Program-made: the position numbers and the translations under genes
The notes under the pieces: generated by a model
What the model was told of the DNA's origin: nothing
The model's database searches: none
What the model saw: only the letters and a program-made list of their open reading frames with translations
Source: Clostridiales bacterium
Lineage (GTDB): Bacteria; Bacillota; Clostridia; Oscillospirales; QAKW01
Assembly (NCBI GenBank): GCA_003343605.1
Contig: QAKW01000011.1
Location: 1 to 50,782, forward strand
Length of the DNA stretch: 50,782 nucleotides
Direction of reading: 5' to 3'
Shown: positions 8,069 through 16,273 of the stretch, piece after piece
Layout of the letters: each line of letters begins with the position of its first letter
How positions within the stretch are numbered: the first letter of the stretch is position 1

Positions 8069-8593
8069 GTGAATGATATGCTCCCTTATGAGATTGAGCG
8101 AAAATTTCTGATCCTTCGTCCTGATCTTTTGAATCTGGCCGCGCTCTGCAGTGTGCAGGAAATCTCTCAGACCTATCTCACTGCGGCGGAAGGGGCGGTG
8201 CGGGTACGCCGCACGGAAGAGCGCGGAAAAGTCATCTTCACCGAAACCGTTAAGCGGAGCCTTTCGGCCATCCGGCGGGTTGAAATCGAACGCCCGCTGA
8301 CCGAAGAAGAATATCACCGCCGCCTGGCCGCCCGGGATCCCCGGCGGCAGACGATTCATAAAACACGCTATCGCTTGCCCTATGAGGGGCACCTGTTTGA
8401 AATCGATATTTACCCCTTCTGGAGCCGGCAGGCGGTGATGGAGGTAGAGCTTGCGGATGAAAAGGAACCCTTTGTGCTCCCTCCCTTTATCCACGTTTTG
8501 CGGGAGGTGACCGAAGACCCGCGCTACAGCAATCATGCGCTTGCCCGGGAAATTCCAGAGGAAGAATCCGCCCCGCCGGACCCGAAAGCATAA
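8069..8593 (+). CDS. CYTH-domain protein (triphosphate tunnel metalloenzyme)
   Basis: A protein of 171-174 residues with the CYTH signature EIERKF at the N-terminus (the ExExK motif) and the alternating charged strands of a triphosphate tunnel: VRVRRTEERGKVIFTETVK, IRRVEIERPLTEEEY and VMEVELADE. The family includes inorganic triphosphatases, thiamine triphosphatases and class IV adenylate cyclases; single-domain bacterial members of this size are mostly triphosphatases. Two starts compete: GTG at 8069, six bases after GGAGG, and ATG at 8078, eight bases after AGAGG. It is divergent from cca and ends at a shared terminator. Confidence 0.85.
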   Translation: MNDMLPYEIERKFLILRPDLLNLAALCSVQEISQTYLTAAEGAVRVRRTEERGKVIFTETVKRSLSAIRRVEIERPLTEEEYHRRLAARDPRRQTIHKTRYRLPYEGHLFEIDIYPFWSRQAVMEVELADEKEPFVLPPFIHVLREVTEDPRYSNHALAREIPEEESAPPDPKA

Positions 8594-8600
8594 ATAAAAT

Positions 8601-8626
8601 CCCCGCCGAACGGCGGGGATTTTTTC
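8601..8626. terminator. two-way terminator between CYTH gene and htrA
   Basis: CCCCGCC (8601-8607) pairs with GGCGGGG (8612-8618), flanked by an A-run on one side and T-run on the other, between two convergent genes. Confidence 0.88.
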
Positions 8627-8636
8627 AGGCAGGGCT

Positions 8637-10184
8637 TCAGCGCAAGCCAAAAGGATTGCTGCTGGAGCTGGTGTTATTTGTATTCGTCATAGAGGGAATA
8701 TATTCCGTAAGCTCCATGCTGATCGTTTGTTCCGCGCCGCTCCGGCGAATTACAAGGGTCATCGTATCACCCACGGTTTTACCATCGATAATCGCATTGG
8801 CCTCCGTGGCGGTTGTCACGGCGGTGCCGTCGATGGAAACAACATAGTCGCCCGATTTAAAACCTGCTTTCTCTCCATCGGAGCCGGAGGCAACCTGGGA
8901 GATATAAAGGCCCATCTCGCTGACACGATACATCATCGCCGTCATCGCATCGTTGACCTCCACAAAGGTAAAGCCCGGATCCACCCGGCCGGTCACGTAG
9001 CCGTGCTGAATCAGATCCTCGATCACCTTTTTCGCCGTGTCAATCGGGATGGCAAAGCCAAGCCCTTCAATTTCCTCCCCGGCGGATTTGGCGTTCACAA
9101 TTCCTACCAGCTGCCCGCTGGTGTTAAACATGCCGCCGCCGGAATTGCCGGGATTAATGGCCGTATCGGTCTGAAGCAAGCTCATGGTGGTATTATCAAT
9201 GGTGATTTCCCGATCAAGCGCGCTGATAATGCCCTGGGTTACCGTTCCGCCCAGCTGGCCCAGCGGATTACCGATCGCAACCACCGTTTCCCCAACCTTC
9301 AGCTCCGAAGAAGAGCCATAGGCGGCGGGCGTAAGGCCGGAGGCCTCGATTTTAATCACGGCAAGATCCGCTTTGGAATCGGTGCCAATCAGCGTTGCTT
9401 TATATTCCGTTCCGTCTGCCAGGCGCACGTTGATATTGGTTGCGCCATCGATAACGTGATGATTTGTTACAATATATCCATCGGCCGTAATGATCACACC
9501 GCTGCCCGCGCCCTCACTTACATATTGCTGCATAAACGAGCCGGTGACGATCTTTTCGGTAGTAATCTCAACAACGCTGTTTTTCACCAGTTCCGCCACC
9601 TCCGGGATGGTGAGCTCCGTTTTCACTGTGTCGCCGCTCTCGCTTTGCAGCTTGGTGGTCTTATAGATCACTGCTGTTCCGCTGGCCGCGGCGCCGCTGG
9701 CGGGTGCCAAATAGCGGGCCCCCAGATAACCGCCGCCCAGCCCAAGTGCCAGCGCCAGCACCAGCACGATCGCGATCACGCTGTAAAACTTTCCGGTGGT
9801 AACCGTTTTTACCGCGCGCCCTCTTTCCGGGCGCTGCGGCGGAACCGGCGGCGCCTGATAGGCGTAAGAGGAAGGGCCGCCCGCATAGCTGCCCGCCGGG
9901 GTTTCTTTCGGCCGGGCATAGTGATAAACCGGCTGGCTTTCGGTAGGGCGGGAAGAATCGCCAAACGCCGCGGTATCGTAACCGGAAGACCCTGCAGCAG
10001 ATTCTCCGGGCTGCGCCGGTTCCTCTGCCGGGGATGCCGGCGTTTCAGGCACGGAAACCTCCGGAACCGGATTTTCGGGTGCCGGTGTTTCTGGAACCGG
10101 CTCCTGCGGCCGGGGTACATTCGGCGTATTTTCTTTTCCAGGAATAGGTTCCCCCGTCATGGGATCAAAGTTATATTCGTTCAT
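8637..10184 (-). CDS. htrA: membrane-anchored HtrA/DegP-type serine protease with PDZ domain
   Basis: A 515-residue protein: a Pro/Glu-rich cytoplasmic N-terminal region (about 1-130), one membrane helix (about 133-155), a trypsin-like domain and one C-terminal PDZ domain (about 405-490). The catalytic triad is visible as H243 in TNHHVID, D273 in DSKADLAVI and S348 in NPGNSGGG. Such proteins sit in the membrane with the protease outside and degrade misfolded envelope proteins. An AGGAGG site precedes the ATG. A TATAAT-like box lies 35 bases upstream at about 10219-10224 without a good -35. The long Pro-rich cytoplasmic tail with a repeated PETPAPENPVPEV pattern is typical of clostridial HtrA. 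Confidence 0.94.
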   Translation of the reverse strand: MNEYNFDPMTGEPIPGKENTPNVPRPQEPVPETPAPENPVPEVSVPETPASPAEEPAQPGESAAGSSGYDTAAFGDSSRPTESQPVYHYARPKETPAGSYAGGPSSYAYQAPPVPPQRPERGRAVKTVTTGKFYSVIAIVLVLALALGLGGGYLGARYLAPASGAAASGTAVIYKTTKLQSESGDTVKTELTIPEVAELVKNSVVEITTEKIVTGSFMQQYVSEGAGSGVIITADGYIVTNHHVIDGATNINVRLADGTEYKATLIGTDSKADLAVIKIEASGLTPAAYGSSSELKVGETVVAIGNPLGQLGGTVTQGIISALDREITIDNTTMSLLQTDTAINPGNSGGGMFNTSGQLVGIVNAKSAGEEIEGLGFAIPIDTAKKVIEDLIQHGYVTGRVDPGFTFVEVNDAMTAMMYRVSEMGLYISQVASGSDGEKAGFKSGDYVVSIDGTAVTTATEANAIIDGKTVGDTMTLVIRRSGAEQTISMELTEYIPSMTNTNNTSSSSNPFGLR

Positions 10185-10304
10185 GGTAAAGATACCCTCC
10201 TTGTTTTTACGTTGGCTTTATTATACCCCCTTGGTATTAAAAAAGTGTGAAGAAAATGGGAAAAAAATCAAAATTAAAAAAATTTTTCTATTTTTGAAAA
10301 AAGC

Positions 10305-10333
10305 TTGCTTTTTCAGGCCTTCTGGCATATAAT
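10305..10333 (+). promoter_or_regulatory. promoter of the cysE-cysS T-box leader
   Basis: TTGCTT (10305-10310) and TATAAT (10328-10333) are 17 bases apart; the start site falls near 10340. Confidence 0.75.
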
Positions 10334-10337
10334 AACT

Positions 10338-10357
10338 TAAAACGAAGTTTCGTTTTA
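10338..10357. promoter_or_regulatory. 20-base palindrome at the cysE-cysS start site
   Basis: TAAAACGAA and TTCGTTTTA are exact inverted arms around a two-base centre. The palindrome begins four bases after the -10 box and covers the predicted start site, a classic place for a repressor operator. It could also form a small hairpin at the 5' end of the leader. It does not resemble the published CymR site by eye. Confidence 0.45.
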
Positions 10358-10580
10358 CCGCGGAAATAGTAAGAATAACCTCCCTTGATCAGAGAGCCAG
10401 GGTCACCGGCTGAAAGCCCCGGCGGGCAGTGTTTTTCTGAATTGTGCGCTCCGCGGTCCGGATCCCTTTGCGTTAGTGAAGGGCGGGTTCCTTTCCGTTA
10501 TCGAAGGTTCGAGTAATAAATTCGGAGTGGAACCGCGTTTTGAATCAAACGCCTCTGTTGGAAACAGCAGAGGGCTTTTT
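10358..10580 (+). ncRNA. T-box leader, predicted to sense tRNA-Cys
   Basis: The leader begins with Stem I, whose base is CCGCGGA (10358-10364) pairing with TCCGCGG (about 10451-10457). The descending strand just before the base reads AATTGTGCGC and offers a UGC (or UGU) cysteine codon as specifier. Near the 3' end is the T-box sequence GGAGTGGAACCGCG (10524-10536 region), which pairs with the free acceptor end of uncharged tRNA. The terminator is CCTCTGTTG-GAAA-CAGCAGAGG (10552-10573) followed by a T-run. The downstream genes cysE and cysS support cysteine as the signal: uncharged tRNA-Cys should stabilise the antiterminator and turn both on. Confidence 0.93.
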
Positions 10581-10581
10581 T
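10552..10581 (+). terminator. regulated terminator of the T-box
   Basis: Nine-base-pair stem with a GAAA loop (arms 10552-10560 and 10565-10573), then GCTTTTTTA. It ends 19 bases before cysE and is the OFF structure of the T-box switch. Confidence 0.9.
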
Positions 10582-10600
10582 ATTTTATGGAGGGTTTATT

Positions 10601-11245
10601 ATGTTTAAGCAGATTCGGGAGGATCTGAACGCCTTTATGGAGCGGGATCCCGCCGCGCGCAGCAAAGCGGAAATCTTCTTTTTATATAATGGCTTTCACG
10701 CGGTGCTATTTTACCGCCTTTCTCATTGGCTTTATGGGCATCACCGCTATTTTTTGGCCCGCTGGGTTTCGCAATATGCCAAATTCCGCACGGGCGTTGA
10801 AATCCACCCGGCGGCCAAAATCGGCAAGGCGCTCTGCATCGATCACGGAACCGGAATTGTAATCGGTGAAACCACCGTGATCGGAGATCACTGCCTGCTT
10901 TACCAGGGTGTAACACTTGGCGGAACCGGCAAGGAAACCGGCAAGCGCCACCCAACGCTGGGCGATGATGTGATGGTGGGCTGCGGGGCGAAGATCTTGG
11001 GTCCCTTTACCATCGGCAGTCATAGCAAAATCGCAGCCAATGCGGTGGTTTTAGAAGAAATTCCCCCGCATTCAACCGCAGTGGGCGTACCGGCTCGGGT
11101 GATCCGGCAAAACGGCCAGAAGGTAGATCTGCTCGATCAGGTGCATATTTCCGATCCGCTGGCGCAGGAGCTCTGCAGGCTTTCTGCGCGGATCAAGGAG
11201 CTTGAAAATCAATTAAAGGAGAAATCAGAGCATGAAACTTTATAA
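10601..11245 (+). CDS. cysE: serine O-acetyltransferase
   Basis: A 214-residue enzyme that acetylates serine from acetyl-CoA in the first step of cysteine synthesis. The N-terminal helical part (FKQIREDLNAFMERDPAAR) is followed by a left-handed beta-helix with hexapeptide repeats from about residue 65 (HPAAKIGKALCIDHGTGIVIGET) through KRHPTLGDDVMVGCGAKILG to VGVPARVI. It contains the conserved GKRHP catalytic/acetyl-CoA loop. The start ATG follows a GGAGG site. Its last 14 bases overlap cysS, so translation is coupled. The T-box upstream makes both genes respond to tRNA-Cys charging. Confidence 0.95.
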   Translation: MFKQIREDLNAFMERDPAARSKAEIFFLYNGFHAVLFYRLSHWLYGHHRYFLARWVSQYAKFRTGVEIHPAAKIGKALCIDHGTGIVIGETTVIGDHCLLYQGVTLGGTGKETGKRHPTLGDDVMVGCGAKILGPFTIGSHSKIAANAVVLEEIPPHSTAVGVPARVIRQNGQKVDLLDQVHISDPLAQELCRLSARIKELENQLKEKSEHETL

Positions 11246-12638
11246 CACCCTTTCGCGCCGGAAAGAAGAATTTGTTCCCATTACACCGGGGAAGGTATTG
11301 ATGTATGCCTGCGGGCCCACGGTTTATAACTATTTTCATATCGGCAACGCCCGCCCGTTTATTACCTTCGATGTGCTGCGGCGGTATTTGGAATACCGGG
11401 GTTATAAGGTGAAGTTTGTGCAAAATTTCACCGATATTGATGATAAAATGATTCGCCGCGCCGAAGAGGAAAAAACCTCTCTTGCCGCGCTGGGGGATCA
11501 CTACATCGAGGAATATTTTACCGATGCGCAGGGGCTTGGCGTTGGCAAAGCCACTGTGCACCCCCGCGCCACCCATTGCATCGGGGATATTATCCAGATT
11601 ATTGAAAAGCTGATTGAAAAAGGCTATGCCTATCCTTCGGGCGGAGATGTTTTTTTCTCCACCAAAAAATTTAAAGATTACGGTAAACTTTCACATCTGC
11701 CCATCGATCAGCTCGAAAGCGGTGCGCGGATCGATGTGAACGATCTGAAGGAGGATCCTATGGACTTTGCGGTGTGGAAGGCCGCCAAGCCCGGCGAGCC
11801 TTCCTGGCCTTCCCCCTGGGGCGAAGGGCGGCCCGGCTGGCATATCGAATGCTCGGCCATGGCCTGCAAATTTCTTGGCAAGACCATCGATATTCATTGC
11901 GGGGGCGTTGATCTGATTTTTCCGCATCATGAAAACGAAATCGCCCAGAGTGAGGCCGCAAACGGCTGTTCCTTCGCGCATTACTGGCTGCACAACGGGC
12001 ATATCAATGTGGATCATCATAAAATGAGCAAATCGGCGGGTAATTTCTTTACAGTGCGTGATGCGGCGCAAAAATACGGCTATGAGGCGATCCGGATGTT
12101 TATGCTTTCCTCTCATTACCGCAGCCCGATCAATTTCAGTGCCGATATTCTGGAATCGGCCAAAGCCAGTCTACAGAGGCTTTATACCACCAGAAACAAT
12201 CTTGAATACGCCATAAAAACAGCGTCCGGCGGAAAAACGCCAGAGGAAGAAGCGCTGCTGGCCGAGCTGCCCTCCTTCCGGGAACGCTTTCTGGAGCGGA
12301 TGGACGACGATCTGAATACCGCGGACGCGCTGAGCGTGATCTTCGATCTGGCACGCTGGATCAATACCCGGTTGGCAGAAACCCATTCCCTGCCCTTCCT
12401 CAGCGCACTCAGCGACTTGTTTTCGGAGCTGACCGGTGTTTTAAACCTTGTGGGTGGTGAGCAGGCCGCCGAAATACCCGCTGAAATCCAGGCTCTGGCC
12501 GATGAACGCAGCGCCGCCCGCGCCGCAAAAGATTTTGCCCGGGCCGATGCCATCCGCAATCAGCTTGCCGCTATGGGGGTATTGCTCGAAGACGGGAAAG
12601 ACGGCGTAAAAATTTTGATGAAACAGCCGGAAGAATAA
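11232..12638 (+). CDS. cysS: cysteinyl-tRNA synthetase
   Basis: A 468-residue class I synthetase with the usual family length. The N-terminus carries CGPTVYNYFHIGN, which holds the zinc-binding cysteine and the HIGH-type motif, and the second zinc cysteine follows in WHIECSAMA with HCGG and HHENE completing the zinc and adenylate site. The KMSKS motif is exact in HHKMSKSAGNF. The C-terminal helical region binds the tRNA anticodon. The ATG lies within the end of cysE preceded by AAAGGAGAAA. It charges tRNA-Cys, and the T-box leader upstream senses the result. Confidence 0.97.
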   Translation: MKLYNTLSRRKEEFVPITPGKVLMYACGPTVYNYFHIGNARPFITFDVLRRYLEYRGYKVKFVQNFTDIDDKMIRRAEEEKTSLAALGDHYIEEYFTDAQGLGVGKATVHPRATHCIGDIIQIIEKLIEKGYAYPSGGDVFFSTKKFKDYGKLSHLPIDQLESGARIDVNDLKEDPMDFAVWKAAKPGEPSWPSPWGEGRPGWHIECSAMACKFLGKTIDIHCGGVDLIFPHHENEIAQSEAANGCSFAHYWLHNGHINVDHHKMSKSAGNFFTVRDAAQKYGYEAIRMFMLSSHYRSPINFSADILESAKASLQRLYTTRNNLEYAIKTASGGKTPEEEALLAELPSFRERFLERMDDDLNTADALSVIFDLARWINTRLAETHSLPFLSALSDLFSELTGVLNLVGGEQAAEIPAEIQALADERSAARAAKDFARADAIRNQLAAMGVLLEDGKDGVKILMKQPEE

Positions 12639-12642
12639 AAAA

Positions 12643-12665
12643 GGGGAAGGTTTTTAACCTTCCTC
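12643..12665. terminator. two-way terminator between cysS and the PAP2 gene
   Basis: GGGGAAGGTT (12643-12652) pairs with AACCTTCCTC (12656-12665) around a three-base loop; A-run on the left and T-run on the right. It includes the stop codon of the leftward PAP2 gene. Confidence 0.85.
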
Positions 12666-13583
12666 TTTATTCTTTTTTCCCAGTGCCGCAAACCAGCGGA
12701 AGGTCAGCGGCCACACCGCGCCGGCAAAAAGCACCATCAGGCAATAGGCTGCGCCCTTAATCAGCGGATCATCCGGCAATACGCCGCAGAGCAGGTAAAC
12801 GCCCTCTTTCACGCCCAGTGAGAGCAGCAGGCCGATCAGCCATTTGAGTAGCTGCGCCCACCAGACCGCGCCGGTCTGATAATGGATCAGGCGCTCATCG
12901 AGCTCATAGGCGATGGCAAACCCCAAAACCGCACCGGCCATTTTATAGGCGTTTTCCAGTGCGCTGAAAAGCTCCGCACCATCGGCATCAGCCGGGAAGG
13001 GGAAAAATTCCATATACAAAATCTGCCCCACCGACCATGCCAGCATCGCCCAGAGTAAATATTTCATCCATTTTGGGTGCTGCATTACCTTGCGAAGCAG
13101 CGGATACAGGGCAAAAACCAAAACCGCCGCCAGCAGCAGAGACACCCCTACGTCCCAAGGGGTATGCACACCCAAATACATTCTTGAAAGGGGCACCAGC
13201 AGACAGATCACAATGCAAACCACCCGCACCCAGCGCCGGTGTGTCCAGCGTGCGATGCCGCCGAAATTACCCACAGCGCCCTGCGTATGCCCGCTGGGGA
13301 AAGAATACCCGGTTGCCTCCGGCACCGCGCTTTCCACTACGGTAAAATCCGGATCGCGCACCCAGGGGCGTTCGATCCGGAACGTAACCTTCAGCAACTG
13401 ATTGATCTGTGTGCCCAGAAAACCGATGGTCAGCAGATAATAGCCCTCGTATTTATCCACACACCAGAGAAAAAGCATTGCCACACCCATAAATACCATC
13501 TCTTCCCCGAGATGGGTGATCATCAACATAAGAAAATCTAAAACGGGATTCCGCAGTTGCTCAAAAAAATATAAAAGCGGCAC
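12654..13583 (-). CDS. PAP2-family membrane phosphatase
   Basis: A 309-residue membrane protein with the three acid phosphatase motifs: KVTFRIERP (K-x6-RP), PSGHTQG and SRMYLGVHTPWDV. These place it in the type 2 phosphatidic acid phosphatase family, which removes phosphate from lipid substrates such as phosphatidic acid or undecaprenyl pyrophosphate on the outer face of the membrane. Several helices after the catalytic region (about residues 180-300) make it longer than simple PAP2 enzymes. The start is a GTG at 13581-13583, 12 bases behind AGGAGG. The exact lipid substrate cannot be told. Confidence 0.88.
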   Translation of the reverse strand: MPLLYFFEQLRNPVLDFLMLMITHLGEEMVFMGVAMLFLWCVDKYEGYYLLTIGFLGTQINQLLKVTFRIERPWVRDPDFTVVESAVPEATGYSFPSGHTQGAVGNFGGIARWTHRRWVRVVCIVICLLVPLSRMYLGVHTPWDVGVSLLLAAVLVFALYPLLRKVMQHPKWMKYLLWAMLAWSVGQILYMEFFPFPADADGAELFSALENAYKMAGAVLGFAIAYELDERLIHYQTGAVWWAQLLKWLIGLLLSLGVKEGVYLLCGVLPDDPLIKGAAYCLMVLFAGAVWPLTFRWFAALGKKNKEEG

Positions 13584-13625
13584 GTGAAACCACGTCCTCC
13601 TTTCAAAAATGCTACAATAGTTAAT

Positions 13626-13654
13626 ATATTACCACAGGCCGCTGAAAATGTAAA
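13626..13654 (-). promoter_or_regulatory. promoter of the PAP2 gene
   Basis: Minus-strand TTTACA (13654-13649) and TAATAT (13631-13626) with a 17-base spacer. Confidence 0.65.
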
Positions 13655-13679
13655 TAATAAAATTTTAATCGAAAAAGAA

Positions 13680-13707
13680 AAAATCCGCCGGTTTCCCGGC
13701 GGATTTT
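13680..13707 (-). terminator. terminator after the Gfo/Idh/MocA gene
   Basis: In the leftward transcript AAAATCCGCCGG (13707-13696), GAAA loop, CCGGCGGATTTT (13691-13680), then a T-rich run. The GAAA tetraloop and perfect 12-base stem make this strong. Confidence 0.92.
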
Positions 13708-13718
13708 CATTTTTATTT

Positions 13719-14876
13719 TTAAACCTGCGGAATCTCGATTTCCACTTCTTTTCCGGCCTCTGCACTCTTCACAATGCCATCCAAAATCGCCTGATTATAA
13801 AGAATCTGAGAAGAAGGAACCGGAGCGGGCGTGCCGTCTTTCACCGCATCTACAAAAGAACGGATCTTCAGGTCAAACAGATTGCCCTTTGTTTTTAAAA
13901 TGGGGATTTCCGTTTCAACACCCTTGCCGGCAACATCATGATAAATCTTCATCGCGCCGCCAACCGTGCCGTTCCAGCATTCAGTAGAGGGAATGCGGAG
14001 GGAACCCTTCGTGCCCATGATGATGGTATCGCCCGGCGTATCCAGATGCATGGCCCAGGCAATTCTGAAATCGAGCACAATCCCGCCTTCCAGCCGGATA
14101 AAGGCGGCGGCGAAATCATCCACTCCAAAAATCTCGGCGTATTCGGCGGGCTTGCCCTCTGCCTCAAAGTAGGCGGGATTCTTGCCGAAATACGCACTCT
14201 TATAGCCCGAAACAGTCAGTGGCTTCGGATAGCCGATAGCATTGAGCACCATATCCAGAGAATAGCAGCCAATATCACCCAGCGCACCGATCGCACCCTT
14301 ATCCGACTCGATAAAAGAGGTGCCATAGGGGGTGGGGATTCCACGGCGGCGGCCGCCGCCGGTCTGGATATAATAAATATCACCCAGCTCGCCGGATTCC
14401 ACGATCTTTTTGATCATCTTCATATTTTCATCCATCCGGGGCTGGAAGCCGATGGAAAGCAGCTTGCCGCTCTTCTTTTCGGCCTTCATCACCGCAACCG
14501 CCTCATCGAGGGTTACGGTAAAGGGCTTCTCGAGCATCACGTTTACGCCTGCTTCCAGCGCAGCAATAGCGCAGGGAGCGTGCTGGGAGTTATAAGTACA
14601 AACAGAAACCGCATCGAGCTGCTCGTTTTTCAGCATTTCCTCGGTGCTTTCATAGCAGCGTGCGCCTTCCACGCCGGTTTTCTCAAAGAATTTCTTCGCC
14701 TTGCCCGGAATAATATCCGCACCGGCTACAATCTCCACGTCCGGGCAGTTTTTATAGCTTTTTACATGGGCTTCCGCAATCCAGCCGCAGCCAATGATTC
14801 CAACACGTACCTTACGGCTTACGTCGATCTCTGCACCCTGCTCCACGTTAAAGTCCAACATCTTATCGTCTGCCAT
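13719..14876 (-). CDS. Gfo/Idh/MocA family oxidoreductase
   Basis: A 385-residue NAD(P)-dependent dehydrogenase. The Rossmann fold starts at about residue 21 with VRVGIIGCGWIAEAH, and the family's catalytic EKP segment is seen in VMLEKPFTVT. The C-terminal alpha/beta domain follows (IGALGDIGCYSLDMVLNAIG, with the conserved D and H/Y region). Members oxidise or epimerise sugars and inositols; specificity cannot be judged from the sequence. It is a single-gene unit with its own promoter and terminator. The ATG at 14876 is preceded by AGAGGATTTAG, a usable ribosome site. The N-terminal 20-residue extension before the Rossmann fold is slightly longer than usual. Confidence 0.9.
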   Translation of the reverse strand: MADDKMLDFNVEQGAEIDVSRKVRVGIIGCGWIAEAHVKSYKNCPDVEIVAGADIIPGKAKKFFEKTGVEGARCYESTEEMLKNEQLDAVSVCTYNSQHAPCAIAALEAGVNVMLEKPFTVTLDEAVAVMKAEKKSGKLLSIGFQPRMDENMKMIKKIVESGELGDIYYIQTGGGRRRGIPTPYGTSFIESDKGAIGALGDIGCYSLDMVLNAIGYPKPLTVSGYKSAYFGKNPAYFEAEGKPAEYAEIFGVDDFAAAFIRLEGGIVLDFRIAWAMHLDTPGDTIIMGTKGSLRIPSTECWNGTVGGAMKIYHDVAGKGVETEIPILKTKGNLFDLKIRSFVDAVKDGTPAPVPSSQILYNQAILDGIVKSAEAGKEVEIEIPQV

Positions 14877-14919
14877 TCTCTAAATCCTCTTTTCTTGAAA
14901 ATTTTGATGCCTTGCCCTT

Positions 14920-14948
14920 ATACTAATATGATTTTCCGGGTTTGTCAA
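14920..14948 (-). promoter_or_regulatory. promoter of the Gfo/Idh/MocA gene
   Basis: Minus-strand TTGACA (14948-14943) and TAGTAT (14925-14920), 17 bases apart. Confidence 0.75.
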
Positions 14949-15018
14949 TGCTTTTTCTCTAAATTTTCTCAAGTTTTCAGGATCCTTCTCATATAGTTTT
15001 TTGAAAGGAGTGTTACAT

Positions 15019-16158
15019 ATGACCATCGTGACGATCCAGCCGGGCGACAGCCTCTATAAAATAGGTAAAAACTATGGCGTGTCGGTTGATCAGCTGGTAA
15101 AAGCAAATGGAATCGATCCCAACAAGTACCTTGTGATCGGCGACAGCCTCATCATTCCCTCCCGCGAGGAAACAAGCGGCCCGATCCGGGTAAACGGCTA
15201 TGCTTACCCCTTTATTAACCGCGAGGTTTTGCAGAAAACCCTGCCTTATCTCACCTATCTCTCGCTCTTCAGCTATGGGGTTACCGCTGAAGGCGCGCTG
15301 GTTCCCCTGAATAACGATGAGGAGCTGATCGAAGCGGCATGGGCACAGAATGTGGGCCCTATGCTGGTTTTAACAACTGTGGATGAAACCGGCGGATTCA
15401 ACAGCGAGCGCAGCACCCAGATACTCCAAAGCAAAGAAAAGCAGCAGCGCGTTGCTGATGAACTGAAAAAAGTGATCAATGAAAAAGGCTACCACGGCGT
15501 TGATGTCGATATGGAATACATTCCGCCGGATCTCCGGCAGGCTTATGTTGATTTTATTTATTTTCTGCGCACAGAGCTTGCTCCGCACCCAGTTTTTGTG
15601 GCGCTCGCACCCAAAACAGGCCCGGAGCAGCGTGGCCTGCTTTATGAAGCCCATGATTACGGCGGAATGGCGGTTGCCGCCGATTCTGTTTTGGTGATGA
15701 CCTATGAATGGGGCTATACCTATGGCCCGCCTATGGCGGTGGCACCGCTCAATAAGGTGGAGCAGGTGATGAATTATGCGGTTGCAGAAATTCCACCGGA
15801 AAAGCTGCTGATGGGAATTCCCAATTACGGCTACGACTGGCGGCTCCCCTTTGAAAAAGGACGCCCCGCCCGCTCCATCGGCAATTATGAAGCGGTTGCC
15901 CTGGCCCGCAAATACGGCGCGGAAATTCAATTTGATGAAGAGGCACAATCCCCCTGGTTCCGGTATTACGACAACCGCGCCCAACAGCATGAGGTGTGGT
16001 TTGAAGATGCGCGCAGCTATCAGGCGAAGCTGGCGCTGGTGCGCTCGCTGCGGGTAAGCGGCGTGAGCATCTGGAACATCATGCGCTTCTTCCAGCCGCT
16101 TTATACTCTGCTGGAAGGGTATTTCGATATTGTGAAAATCACACAAAAGAACTCCTGA
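15019..16158 (+). CDS. LysM and glycoside hydrolase family 18 protein, spore cortex-lytic type (SleL/YaaH-like)
   Basis: A 379-residue protein with one LysM domain at residues 1-48 (VTIQPGDSLYKIGKNYGVSVDQLV, ending in IPS) and a GH18 barrel. The catalytic DxDxE motif is GVDVDMEY, with E166 as acid. This is the architecture of SleL/YaaH, N-acetylglucosaminidases that act on cortex peptidoglycan during spore germination. There is no signal peptide, as in YaaH, which is made in the mother cell and built into the spore coat. I use the ATG at 15019 because AAGGAGTG lies 8 bases before it; a TTG at 15001 is an alternative without support. Confidence 0.88.
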   Translation: MTIVTIQPGDSLYKIGKNYGVSVDQLVKANGIDPNKYLVIGDSLIIPSREETSGPIRVNGYAYPFINREVLQKTLPYLTYLSLFSYGVTAEGALVPLNNDEELIEAAWAQNVGPMLVLTTVDETGGFNSERSTQILQSKEKQQRVADELKKVINEKGYHGVDVDMEYIPPDLRQAYVDFIYFLRTELAPHPVFVALAPKTGPEQRGLLYEAHDYGGMAVAADSVLVMTYEWGYTYGPPMAVAPLNKVEQVMNYAVAEIPPEKLLMGIPNYGYDWRLPFEKGRPARSIGNYEAVALARKYGAEIQFDEEAQSPWFRYYDNRAQQHEVWFEDARSYQAKLALVRSLRVSGVSIWNIMRFFQPLYTLLEGYFDIVKITQKNS

Positions 16159-16177
16159 AAATTTGGCTGTTTTACCG

Positions 16178-16206
16178 TTGCTCTTTTATGCACCCCATGC
16201 TATAAT
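16178..16206 (+). promoter_or_regulatory. promoter of the MATE gene
   Basis: TTGCTC (16178-16183) and TATAAT (16201-16206) with a 17-base spacer. The leader of about 60 bases contains the palindrome CCCGGCGCCGGG, for which I have no explanation. Confidence 0.72.
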
Positions 16207-16273
16207 TGCCAGGATGAAACAAATAAGCTGAGCAGATTGCCCGGCGCCGGGGGATTTTATAAGGAGTTTAAAA

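Noticed and set aside
8727..10250. 507-codon open frame on the plus strand across htrA
   Set aside because: It is the mirror of the htrA gene, whose catalytic triad and PDZ domain are clear; the plus frame is full of His/Arg/Gly with no family resemblance.
16213..16273. Riboswitch in the MATE leader (the palindrome CCCGGCGCCGGG)
   Set aside because: Only a short palindrome with a four-base-pair hairpin; no guanidine, preQ1 or other known core was found.
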